From positions 1 through 25,929 of the forward strand of contig JBBQYA010000037.1 in NCBI GenBank assembly GCA_038209155.1: a DNA stretch of 25,929 bases, written 5' to 3'. The position numbers and the translations under genes were made by a program. Shown one piece after another: positions 8,304 through 15,578 of this stretch. The stretch comes from JBBQYA01 sp038209155. Its GTDB lineage: Bacteria; Bacteroidota; Bacteroidia; Sphingobacteriales; Sphingobacteriaceae. The notes below the pieces were generated by a model. That model did not search any database and was not told the origin of the DNA. It saw only the letters and a list, made by a program, of their open reading frames with translations. The number at the start of each line of letters is the position of its first letter. The first letter of the stretch is position 1.

Positions 8304-8334
8304 TTGCATATTTTTTTCAAAAAGTTTAACTTTG
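8304..8334 (+). promoter_or_regulatory. predicted promoter of the MerR-type regulator gene
   Basis: TTG (8304-8306), a 20-nt spacer, then TAACTTTG (8327-8334), an exact TAnnTTTG match. The ATG begins at 8339, only 5 nt past the -7 box, so the transcript is expected to be leaderless or nearly so. Confidence 0.7.
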
Positions 8335-8338
8335 ATTT

Positions 8339-8701
8339 ATGCTAATAAACGAGTTGTCTAAAATAACCGGAATCACTATTCATACTATTCGATTTTATGA
8401 AAAATCTCTGCTAATAAAAGGCAAAAGAAAGGAAGATGTAAAAACAAACAATTATTTCCATTATGATGATGAAATTGTAGATAAATTAATGCTCATAAAA
8501 GATGCGAAATCAATTGGATTTACCTTGTCTGAAATACGTCAATTGCTAGATGCTTGGTATGATAATCAATTTGATTTAGAGAAAAAAATATCAATTTTGG
8601 ACGAAAAAATTATATCAATTGATGATAAAATTAAACAATTGAAGCAAATGAAAAAACTTGTTGCTGATTTTAAAAAAACTGTTTTAGAAGAAAACTGCTA
8701 A
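8339..8701 (+). CDS. MerR-family transcriptional regulator
   Basis: A 120-residue regulator. The N-terminal winged helix-turn-helix is typical of MerR: INELSKITGITIHTIRFYEK (3-22), followed by the wing (about 26-41), ending in YFHYDDE, and GFTLSEIRQLL (60-70). A long helix from about 78 to 115 would form the antiparallel dimer coiled coil. There is no dedicated ligand domain and just one Cys, the last residue (Cys120), so a metal site as in MerR/CueR is not evident; the signal is unknown. Divergent transcription from the SDR gene and a palindrome between the promoters imply control of both genes. The ATG at 8339 directly follows a consensus promoter. Confidence 0.9.
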   Translation: MLINELSKITGITIHTIRFYEKSLLIKGKRKEDVKTNNYFHYDDEIVDKLMLIKDAKSIGFTLSEIRQLLDAWYDNQFDLEKKISILDEKIISIDDKIKQLKQMKKLVADFKKTVLEENC

Positions 8702-8839
8702 GATTTTACAAAAAAAAAGAAATCGCCTTATCAAAATCTAAATTTTAATTTTCACAGTTTAATAATTTCTCCATTTAGATTTCTTCTCTGCCAATTCAAA
8801 ACATCCTAAACAACCATTCCTTCCCAAATGAATAAAACC

Positions 8840-8847
8840 TATATTTG
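8840..8847 (+). promoter_or_regulatory. -7 promoter element of gltX
   Basis: TATATTTG matches TAnnTTTG exactly and lies 22 nt before the gltX ATG. Twenty nt upstream is TTC (8817-8819), one base off the TTG -33 box. An AAAGGGGAA stretch (8861-8869) just before the ATG is an unusually G-rich, Shine-Dalgarno-like site for this window. Confidence 0.5.
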
Positions 8848-8869
8848 CCACAAAAGCTAAAAAGGGGAA

Positions 8870-10396
8870 ATGGAAAGAAAAGTTAGAGTTCGTTTTGCAC
8901 CAAGTCCAACTGGACCATTGCACATGGGAGGCGTTCGTACAGCACTTTATAATTATTTATTTGCAAAAAAACATCATGGTGATTTTATTCTCCGAATAGA
9001 AGATACCGACCAAGGCAGATTTGTACCGGGAGCTGAGGATTATATTGTAAAATCTTTGGAATGGTGCGGAATAACATTTGATGAAGGAGTACATTTAGGA
9101 GGCCCTCATTCTCCTTATCGTCAATCAGAACGAAAAGATATTTATAAAAAATATGCTATTCAATTGATAGAATCGGGTCACGCATATTATGCTTTCGATA
9201 CTTCAGAAGAGCTGGATCAAATGCGTGAGACCTTGAAAGCAATGGGAAATTCTTCTCCTCAATATAATTATATTACTAGAGAGAATATGAAAAACTCTCT
9301 CACTTTGCCACAAGACGAAGTTTCAAAATTATTGGAATCTGGTGTTCAATATGTTATAAGAATTAAAATTCCAAGAAAAGAAGAAGTAAGGGTGGAAGAT
9401 CTAATTCGGGGAACAGTACTAGTGCATACCGCACAAATGGATGATAAAGTTTTATTTAAATCGGATGGAATGCCGACTTATCATTTAGCAAATATTGTCG
9501 ACGATTATTTAATGGAAATTACTCATGTAATTCGTGGAGAAGAATGGCTTCCATCTGCTCCGTTGCATGTTTTATTATATCGATATTTAGGTTGGGAAGA
9601 TGTGATGCCCAAATTTGCGCATCTGCCTCTTTTATTAAAACCCGATGGAAATGGAAAATTGAGTAAAAGAGATGGAGACCGTTTGGGTTTTCCTGTTTTT
9701 CCGATGAATTGGGTTGATCCTTTTACTGGAGAAACGAGTTCAGGATATAAAGAAGCAGATTACTACCCTGAGGCTTTTATTAATATGCTTGCATTGTTGG
9801 GCTGGAATCCTGGAACAACTCAAGAAATTTTTTCAGAAGATGAATTAATCGAACAATTTAGTATTGAAAGGATTAGTAAATCAGGAGCTAAATTTGATTC
9901 TGCCAAAACTCGTTGGTTCAACCAACAATATTTAAGGAAACAAAGCAATGAATCTTTGGCAGAAGTTCTAAAAGTAGATTTAGTTAAAAATTCTATTAAA
10001 GCCAGTGATGACTTTATAATAAAGGTGATCCAGTTAGTTAAAGAGAAAGCTCACTTTTCTAAAGAATTATGGAGTTTAAGTGATTTTATTTTTGTGGCAC
10101 CTAAAGAATTTGATTCAGCAATTACTTCAAAAAAATGGAATGCTGAAATTGCTGAATTCATGAGTTCATTGGCCAAGGAATTTGCAAATAAAGAAAATTT
10201 ATCAATTTCAGAAGTAGACGAAGTGTTGAAAAACATTGCAGAAAAACACCAATTTTCAGTAGGTCAAATTATGCAAATTTTGCGTGTTAGTTTAACTGGA
10301 ATTGGAACAGGACCTGCATTAAATGAATTAATTGCACTTTTGGGAGGAAAAGAAATAGCTCAGCGTCTTATCTATTCTATAAAAACATTATCTTAA
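8870..10396 (+). CDS. gltX: glutamyl-tRNA synthetase
   Basis: A 508-residue class I aminoacyl-tRNA synthetase that charges tRNA-Glu with glutamate in the cytoplasm. The HIGH signature appears as PSPTGPLHMGG (11-21) and the KMSKS loop as KLSKR (263-267). The tRNA-acceptor region with VIRGEEWLPSAPLH is present, and the C-terminal helical anticodon-binding domain is complete. Length is normal for Bacteroidota GltX. An insertion containing GFPVFPMNWVDPFTGE after the KMSKS loop is, from memory, common in this phylum. The ATG at 8870 is supported by the AAAGGGGAA site. Its stop overlaps the start of the next gene by one base (TAATG), linking it to the B12-binding protein. Confidence 0.97.
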   Translation: MERKVRVRFAPSPTGPLHMGGVRTALYNYLFAKKHHGDFILRIEDTDQGRFVPGAEDYIVKSLEWCGITFDEGVHLGGPHSPYRQSERKDIYKKYAIQLIESGHAYYAFDTSEELDQMRETLKAMGNSSPQYNYITRENMKNSLTLPQDEVSKLLESGVQYVIRIKIPRKEEVRVEDLIRGTVLVHTAQMDDKVLFKSDGMPTYHLANIVDDYLMEITHVIRGEEWLPSAPLHVLLYRYLGWEDVMPKFAHLPLLLKPDGNGKLSKRDGDRLGFPVFPMNWVDPFTGETSSGYKEADYYPEAFINMLALLGWNPGTTQEIFSEDELIEQFSIERISKSGAKFDSAKTRWFNQQYLRKQSNESLAEVLKVDLVKNSIKASDDFIIKVIQLVKEKAHFSKELWSLSDFIFVAPKEFDSAITSKKWNAEIAEFMSSLAKEFANKENLSISEVDEVLKNIAEKHQFSVGQIMQILRVSLTGIGTGPALNELIALLGGKEIAQRLIYSIKTLS

Positions 10397-10806
10397 TGAA
10401 AAAACGACCTGTCAGAGTATTAGTAGCTAAATGTGGTTTGGATGGACATGATAGAGGAGCGAAAATTATTGCGACTTCTCTAAGAGATGCTGGGATGGAG
10501 GTAATCTATACGGGTTTGCGCCAAACACCAGAAATGATTGTAAATACTGCATTGCAAGAAGATGTGGATGCCATTGGTGTAAGTATACTTTCTGGTGCAC
10601 ATATGACAGTTTTTCCAAAAATAATTGCTTTTATGAAATTAAAAGGTTTAGATGATGTATTATTAACAGGTGGTGGAATAATACCCAATGATGAAATGCA
10701 AGAATTAAAAAATTTAGGTGTTGGAGAATTATTTCCACCGGGTACAAACACTTTAACGATTGTTGATTACATAAATGATTGGGTTGCAAAAAATAGAAAC
10801 TTTTAA
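10396..10806 (+). CDS. stand-alone B12-binding subunit of an acyl-CoA mutase
   Basis: A 136-residue protein equal to the C-terminal cobalamin domain of methylmalonyl-CoA mutase. The DxHxxG motif is DGHDRG (16-21), with His18 as the lower axial cobalt ligand. The other loops are GVSILSGAHM and LLTGGGIIP. It has no catalytic barrel, so it must pair with a large subunit encoded elsewhere. The size matches the small subunit of split isobutyryl-CoA mutase (IcmB type). Carbon-skeleton rearrangement of methylmalonyl-, isobutyryl- or hydroxyisobutyryl-CoA are all possible. The start overlaps the gltX stop, and an enoyl-CoA hydratase follows 9 nt later, which fits branched-chain or propionate acyl-CoA metabolism. 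Confidence 0.92.
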   Translation: MKKRPVRVLVAKCGLDGHDRGAKIIATSLRDAGMEVIYTGLRQTPEMIVNTALQEDVDAIGVSILSGAHMTVFPKIIAFMKLKGLDDVLLTGGGIIPNDEMQELKNLGVGELFPPGTNTLTIVDYINDWVAKNRNF

Positions 10807-10815
10807 TTTTAGAAA

Positions 10816-11592
10816 ATGGAATATCAAAATCTTTTAGTTGAATTAAAAAATAGAATTCTTTATATCACAATTAATCGTGAAACTAAATTGAATGCTTTGA
10901 ATCGTGCTACTCTTTTGGAATTAAATTCAGCATTTTCAGAAGCAGAAAATAATAAAGAAATAAGAGGAGTATTACTTACTGGTGCAGGTACAAAAGCATT
11001 TGTTGCGGGTGCAGATATTTCAGAATTTTCTGATTTCAATGCTGAAGAAGGTAAGGCATTAAGCAAAAATGGGCATGATGAAGTTTTTAACAAAATAGAA
11101 AATTTAAAAAAGCCAGTAATTGCTGCAATTAATGGTTTTGCTTTAGGAGGAGGTTTGGAACTTGTGATGGCTTGCCATATTAGAATAGCATCTGAGAATG
11201 CGAAAATGGGATTGCCAGAAGTAAGCTTAGGTTTGATTCCAGGATATGGTGGCACCCAACGTTTAAGTAGATTAGTAGGCAAAGGAAAAGCATTTGAAAT
11301 GATTTTAACAGCGGATATGCAAACGGCGGTTGAAGCGGAAAAAATAGGTTTAATTAATAAAGTGGTTTCTCAAGAAGATTTAATTTCGACTGCAGAAGGA
11401 ATATTAAATAAAATAATAAGTCGTTCGTCGACGGCCATTTCGGCGGCAATAGTTTCGATAAATGCATCAGACGATGGAAATGAATTTGGTTTTGAAACCG
11501 AAATAAAACAATTCGGTTGGTGTTTCTCTCAGCCAGATTTTAAAGAAGGAACTCAAGCATTTTTAGAAAAAAGAAAACCCAATTTTGAGTAA
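10816..11592 (+). CDS. enoyl-CoA hydratase/isomerase family protein
   Basis: A 258-residue crotonase-fold enzyme, normal length. The oxyanion-hole segments are AFVAGADISEF (61-71) and NGFALGGGLEL (106-116). The two catalytic acids of enoyl-CoA hydratases are both present, Glu115 in GLELVMAC and Glu135 in LPEVSLGL, so hydration of trans-2-enoyl-CoA (crotonyl-CoA type) is likely. Conserved PGYGGTQRL (142-150) follows. It is cytoplasmic. It lies 9 nt behind the B12-binding mutase subunit, so the two probably serve one acyl-CoA pathway (fatty acid, branched-chain amino acid or propionate). No thiolase or dehydrogenase is next to it. No clear terminator was found in the 160 bp downstream. Confidence 0.93.
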   Translation: MEYQNLLVELKNRILYITINRETKLNALNRATLLELNSAFSEAENNKEIRGVLLTGAGTKAFVAGADISEFSDFNAEEGKALSKNGHDEVFNKIENLKKPVIAAINGFALGGGLELVMACHIRIASENAKMGLPEVSLGLIPGYGGTQRLSRLVGKGKAFEMILTADMQTAVEAEKIGLINKVVSQEDLISTAEGILNKIISRSSTAISAAIVSINASDDGNEFGFETEIKQFGWCFSQPDFKEGTQAFLEKRKPNFE

Positions 11593-11752
11593 ATAATCGA
11601 AAAGCTTTACACAATTTGGGATAATAAACTCTATTTTCTCAATTTGTTCTTCATTAAAAAAGCTCTAAATAGAATAAGAAAGGCATTTTTGTTAGTAATA
11701 ATTGTATTGGCATATTATTTCCATAGCATGATTTGTAAAACAAAAATTAAAC

Positions 11753-12442
11753 ATGAAAATCAAAAATTTTATGATGATTGCTTTGGCGGGAGCATTTGCA
11801 ATCACAGCTTGTAACAAAAAAGATGAATCTTGGAAAAAATCGTATGAAGATTATCGAACCTATGTAAAATCATCAAATGATTCAATTGGATTTTATTATG
11901 ATCAAGATTCTGCGATGGCAGAACAGGCTTATAATGACAGAATGAATGCTGTAGAAACAAATATGGCAAACATGGATGAAGAATCTAAAAAGGAATATGC
12001 TCAATTAAAAGTTGATTATGATGCATTGAGAACAAAGTATCAAGAAGAAAGAGCTGAAAAAATGAGAGCTTCAGCTATGAATTCTGGAGATGCTAGAAAG
12101 GTAAGATTGTTCGGAATGCTACTTCCACAAGGAACAGAAATGAATTTATCCTCAGTAACTCCAGAGAATTTATTGCCAACCTACATTAGTTTTGTAGAGG
12201 CAGTGGATCAAAATAGAGAAATTTTATCAGCAGAAGATTGGGATGAAGTAGAGAAAATCTGGGATGCTTTGGACAACAGAAAGCAGGAAGTTGAAAAACA
12301 AGCACCGTCTGGGGCAAATAACAAAATCGCATCAGAAAAACTAAAGTATGGAGGTTTGAAAACTAGATTTAGAGCTCAGGCTAAAAGAGAAGCTAAATCT
12401 GAATCAAAAGATAACGCTGAACAAAACGCAGAAAACAACTAA
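11753..12442 (+). CDS. predicted helical lipoprotein of unknown function
   Basis: A 229-residue protein with a lipoprotein signal: a short basic start (MKIK), a hydrophobic core and the lipobox-like ITAC, giving Cys20 as the lipidated residue. The next residues are NKKDES. The rest is charged and mostly helical, with coiled-coil-like stretches (about 30-110 and 150-215), ending in an Asn/Glu/Lys-rich tail (ESKDNAEQNAENN). No domain is recognised. It is probably anchored in the outer or inner membrane, facing the periplasm. It appears to be a single-gene unit: a weak promoter-like pair (TTG at 11707, ATGATTTG at 11728-11735) precedes it and a strong terminator follows 25 nt after its stop. Confidence 0.8.
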   Translation: MKIKNFMMIALAGAFAITACNKKDESWKKSYEDYRTYVKSSNDSIGFYYDQDSAMAEQAYNDRMNAVETNMANMDEESKKEYAQLKVDYDALRTKYQEERAEKMRASAMNSGDARKVRLFGMLLPQGTEMNLSSVTPENLLPTYISFVEAVDQNREILSAEDWDEVEKIWDALDNRKQEVEKQAPSGANNKIASEKLKYGGLKTRFRAQAKREAKSESKDNAEQNAENN

Positions 12443-12467
12443 TTAAATTTTTTCTAAATAAAGTTTG

Positions 12468-12503
12468 AAAAGGCTTTCGGAGTAATTTCCGAGAGCCTTT
12501 TTT
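12468..12503 (+). terminator. strong intrinsic terminator after the lipoprotein gene
   Basis: AAAAGGCTTTCGGA (12468-12481) pairs with TCCGAGAGCCTTTT (12488-12501) over 14 positions with a single G-U, around a 6-nt loop, ending in a run of six T's. Confidence 0.88.
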
Positions 12504-12556
12504 ATGTGAAAACATAGCTTAGATTTTAAAAAACAACCTAACAAACATAAATTTAC

Positions 12557-12564
12557 TATGTTTG
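12557..12564 (+). promoter_or_regulatory. -7 promoter element of the AMP nucleosidase gene
   Basis: TATGTTTG matches TAnnTTTG and lies 28 nt before the ATG at 12593. No TTG is found at the expected -33 distance, so the match is partial. Confidence 0.4.
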
Positions 12565-12592
12565 AGAATAGAATAAACCTAGAGAAGATAAC

Positions 12593-13363
12593 ATGAAGAG
12601 CAAAAAAGATATTGTAGAAAACTGGCTTCCGCGCTATACAGGTACAGAATTAAAAGACTTTGGTAAATATATTTTATTGACCAATTTTACTAATTATGTA
12701 AGAATGTTTGCTGAGCAAATGGGCTGCGAAATCAATGGATTAGATAAACCTATGCCCAATGCCACTTCTGGTGATATAACTATTATCAACTTTGGAATGG
12801 GAAGTGCAAATGCGGCTACCATCATGGATTTGCTTAGTAGCATAGAACCAAGAGCTTGTCTATTTTTGGGTAAATGTGGAGGATTGAAAAAGAAAAATGA
12901 ATTGGGAGATTTAATTTTACCTATAGCCGCTATTAGAGGAGAAGGTACTAGCAATGACTATTTCCCACCAGAACTTCCCGCTTTACCTGCGTTTAATTTG
13001 CAGAAAGCAGTTTCTACCACCATTAGAAATCATAATAAAGATTATTGGACTGGTACTGTTTACACAACTAACAGAAGAGTTTGGGAACACGATGAAGAAT
13101 TTAAAAATTATTTAAGAAAAATTCGTTGCATGGGAATTGACATGGAAACAGCAACAATTTTTAGTACGGGCTTTTATAATAAAATTCCGACAGGTGCATT
13201 ATTATTAGTTTCTGATCAGCCAATGATTTCTGCTGGAGTTAAAACCATTGAAAGCGACCTGAAAGTAACTCAAAACTTTGTAGATCAACATCTTAAAATT
13301 GGAATAGATTCATTAAATGAATTAATCAATAACGGTAATACCATCAAACATTTAAGATTCTAA
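12593..13363 (+). CDS. amn: AMP nucleosidase, short form
   Basis: A 256-residue member of the PNP/UDP phosphorylase fold that hydrolyses AMP to adenine and ribose 5-phosphate. The nucleoside-binding blocks are FGMGSANAATIMDLL (67-81), FLGKCGGLKKKNELGDLILP (91-110), the RGEGTSNDYFPPE loop (115-127), and GIDMETATIF (181-190) with the ribose-binding Met184/Glu185. SDQPM (207-211) holds the likely purine-contacting Asp208. It is much shorter than the ~484-residue E. coli enzyme and lacks that enzyme's N-terminal regulatory domain, as is usual for the Bacteroidota type. It is cytoplasmic and acts in purine turnover. It meets the fucose synthase gene tail to tail with only 8 bp between the stops. 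Confidence 0.9.
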   Translation: MKSKKDIVENWLPRYTGTELKDFGKYILLTNFTNYVRMFAEQMGCEINGLDKPMPNATSGDITIINFGMGSANAATIMDLLSSIEPRACLFLGKCGGLKKKNELGDLILPIAAIRGEGTSNDYFPPELPALPAFNLQKAVSTTIRNHNKDYWTGTVYTTNRRVWEHDEEFKNYLRKIRCMGIDMETATIFSTGFYNKIPTGALLLVSDQPMISAGVKTIESDLKVTQNFVDQHLKIGIDSLNELINNGNTIKHLRF

Positions 13364-13371
13364 AAAAATTA

Positions 13372-14316
13372 TTAGGAATTTATTAATAAAGATTCTTTTA
13401 ATAAAAAATCTTTATAAGCCAGTTCTATGCCTTGTCTTAATTCTATTTTATGTTTGAACCCAAGCTTATGTAATTTAGAAACATCCATCAGTTTTCTAGG
13501 AGTTCCGTCAGGCTTTTCCGCATTGAATTTTAATGTTCCAGTAAAACCTAATATTTCTCCAATCAAAACTGCCAAATCTTTAATACTTAAATCTTTTCCC
13601 GTTCCAATGTTTACAAATTCTTTCTCATTATAATTTTGCATCAGAAAAAAACAAGCATCAGCTAAATCATCTGCATACATAAATTCTCTTAATGGAGTTC
13701 CGCTGCCCCAAATTTCAACTTCATGTAAATCATTTGTTTTTGCTTCGTGAAATTTACGAATCAATGCTGGCAACACATGAGAGTTTTTTAAATCATAATT
13801 ATCATTGGGACCATACATATTAGTAGGCATTGCAGAAATAAAATTACAATCATATTGATCTCTGTAAGCTTCACACATTTTTATTCCTGCTATTTTCGCA
13901 ATTGCGTAAGGCTCATTAGTAGGTTCTAACAATCCTGTAAGCAAATATTCTTCTTTTAATGGTTGTAATGCCATTTTTGGATAAATACAAGATGATCCTA
14001 AAAACAATAATTTAGTAACTTTTTGAAGGAAGGATTGATGAATGACATTATTCTGAATCATCAAATTTTCAAATAAAAAATCAGCACGAAAGGTATTATT
14101 TGCCTGAATTCCTCCAACTTTAGCAGCGGCTAAAAAAACGAATTCCGGTTTTTCTAATTCAAAAAAACGATTAACGTCCAGCTGATTTCTTAAATCTAAT
14201 TCAGAAGATGTTTTGACAACTAAGTTTTTAAATCCTTCTTTTTCTAATTTCCTGACAATGGCAGAACCCACCATTCCTCTATGACCAGCAACATATATTT
14301 TTGATTCAGAATTCAT
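13372..14316 (-). CDS. fcl: GDP-L-fucose synthase
   Basis: An extended SDR enzyme of 314 residues that epimerises and reduces GDP-4-keto-6-deoxymannose to GDP-L-fucose with NADPH. GHRGMVGSA (11-19) is the nucleotide-binding turn. LGSSCIYP (106-113) gives catalytic Ser108/Cys110, and YAIAK (137-141) the Tyr/Lys pair. The frame is open to 14433, but the ATG at 14316 is preferred: it yields the usual N-terminus (MNSESKIYVAGHRG), and a -7 element at 14340-14347 would place transcription start inside the longer version. The partner GDP-mannose dehydratase (gmd) is not in the window. It is cytoplasmic and supplies fucose for surface polysaccharide or glycoprotein. Confidence 0.93.
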   Translation of the reverse strand: MNSESKIYVAGHRGMVGSAIVRKLEKEGFKNLVVKTSSELDLRNQLDVNRFFELEKPEFVFLAAAKVGGIQANNTFRADFLFENLMIQNNVIHQSFLQKVTKLLFLGSSCIYPKMALQPLKEEYLLTGLLEPTNEPYAIAKIAGIKMCEAYRDQYDCNFISAMPTNMYGPNDNYDLKNSHVLPALIRKFHEAKTNDLHEVEIWGSGTPLREFMYADDLADACFFLMQNYNEKEFVNIGTGKDLSIKDLAVLIGEILGFTGTLKFNAEKPDGTPRKLMDVSKLHKLGFKHKIELRQGIELAYKDFLLKESLLINS

Positions 14317-14339
14317 AGAGGTCTTTGTATTTTTTATTG

Positions 14340-14347
14340 CAAATATA
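14340..14347 (-). promoter_or_regulatory. -7 promoter element of fcl
   Basis: On the minus strand TATATTTG matches TAnnTTTG exactly, 24 nt upstream of the ATG at 14316. No TTG stands 19-21 nt further upstream. Its position argues against the longer fcl start at 14433. Confidence 0.45.
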
Positions 14348-14582
14348 GGAATTAGCTTTTTTGAAACTCTTAAATAATAGTTATGGCAATTTAAAATCAA
14401 AAGCATAGGTAAAATTGAAGCCGTTCTCTCCACACTATCTTTCTTACAAAATTAAAAATGATGCAGTTTGGATCGTTAATGAAACTTTTAATTCTTAATT
14501 TATTCTCAAATTTGTTTGACTGCAAATTTATTAACCTACCAATTTCGATTATTATCTTCTATTTTTGAAATCAAAAAAAAGA

Positions 14583-15221
14583 GTGAAAAGAAAATTAGAA
14601 CGATTTGCAGAGATAGCCACCTTTAACAATGCTTTTCAAAAAGATTGTGAATTAAAAGGAAAATGGAATGCTAAGTATTTCAAAAATGAAAATAATATTG
14701 TTTTAGAACTTGGTTGCGGAAGAGGCGAATATTCTGTTGCATTAGCCAGAATGTTTCCTGAAAAGAATTTTATAGGAGTGGATGTAAAAGGAAATAGAAT
14801 TTGGCGTGGAGCAAAAACTGGATTAGAAGAGAATTTAACTAATCTAGCCTATCTAAGAGCACAAATAGAATTACTTCCAGATTATTTTGCAGAAAATGAA
14901 GTGTCTGAAATTTGGATTACTTTCCCTGATCCTCAACCACAAATTAGTAGAGAAAAAAAACGCTTAACTTCTCCTCGGTTTATTGAAAACTATCGAAGAA
15001 TTGTAAAACCCAATTCTATTATCCATCTAAAAACAGATAACGAAGCATTATATCTTTATACCTTAGAAATATTGGATCAAATGAAAATAAATCCAATAAC
15101 AAAAACAAATGATTTGTATAGCTCAGATATTTTATCAGAAATATTAGAAATAAAAACAACGTATGAAAGTAAGTATTTACGAGAGGGTAAAAAAATAACG
15201 TATTTATCCTTCAAATTATAA
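14583..15221 (+). CDS. trmB: tRNA (guanine-N7-)-methyltransferase
   Basis: A class I SAM methyltransferase that makes m7G46 in the variable loop of tRNAs. The SAM motif is LELGCGRGEYS, followed by FIGVDVKGNRIW. The TrmB signature EIWITFPDPQPQ with KKRLTSPRFIENYRRI comes next, then HLKTDNEALY. No ATG is available. GTG 14583 gives a 212-residue protein beginning KRKLERFAE, in register with the usual family start. TTG 14565 would add six residues but overlaps a TAnnTTTG-like element (TATTTTTG, 14560-14567), so GTG is preferred; both remain possible. The next gene begins directly after the stop, so the two are one operon. Confidence 0.92.
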   Translation: MKRKLERFAEIATFNNAFQKDCELKGKWNAKYFKNENNIVLELGCGRGEYSVALARMFPEKNFIGVDVKGNRIWRGAKTGLEENLTNLAYLRAQIELLPDYFAENEVSEIWITFPDPQPQISREKKRLTSPRFIENYRRIVKPNSIIHLKTDNEALYLYTLEILDQMKINPITKTNDLYSSDILSEILEIKTTYESKYLREGKKITYLSFKL

Positions 15222-15572
15222 ATGAAAGATCTTAATTTCTTCGATAAAGTTTATGAAGTAGTTCGACTAATTCCTTATGGTCGAGTTTGTAGTTATGGAC
15301 TGATTGCAGAATATCTTGGAACTAAAGGCTCCTCCAGAATGGTTGGGTGGGCTATGAATGCAGCGCATGTTCAGTTTCCGCCAGTGCCTGCTCACAGAGT
15401 TGTCAACAGGAATGGTTTGTTAACTGGAAAACATCATTTTGCTTCACCAAATTTGATGCAAGAAATGTTGGAATCGGAAGGAGTTTTGGTAGTAGAGGAT
15501 AAAATAAGAGAATTTAAAAAACGATTATGGATTCCAGCAAATGAACTTTCAAGATTGAATTCTACTATTTAA
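15222..15572 (+). CDS. alkyltransferase-like (ATL) DNA-damage sensor, MGMT family
   Basis: A 116-residue protein equal to the DNA-binding domain of O6-methylguanine-DNA methyltransferase. The helix-turn-helix region IPYGRVCSYGLIAEYLG (17-33) and the Arg-finger segment SSRMVGWAM (37-45) are present. The active-site PCHR is changed to PAHRVVN, with Ala57 at the place of the methyl-accepting Cys. It therefore cannot take up alkyl groups and fits the ATL class, which binds O6-alkylguanine, flips the base and flags the lesion for nucleotide excision repair. The start codon follows the trmB stop without a gap. It ends 6 bp from the convergent aroE stop. Confidence 0.88.
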   Translation: MKDLNFFDKVYEVVRLIPYGRVCSYGLIAEYLGTKGSSRMVGWAMNAAHVQFPPVPAHRVVNRNGLLTGKHHFASPNLMQEMLESEGVLVVEDKIREFKKRLWIPANELSRLNSTI

Positions 15573-15578
15573 TCATAC

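Noticed and set aside
10860..11282. 140-codon minus-strand frame inside the enoyl-CoA hydratase gene
   Set aside because: It is antisense to a clear crotonase gene and its translation shows no domain; open by codon-bias shadowing.
14317..14433. 39-residue N-terminal extension of GDP-L-fucose synthase
   Set aside because: The extra residues do not belong to the family and a -7 promoter element lies within them; the ATG at 14316 gives the normal N-terminus.
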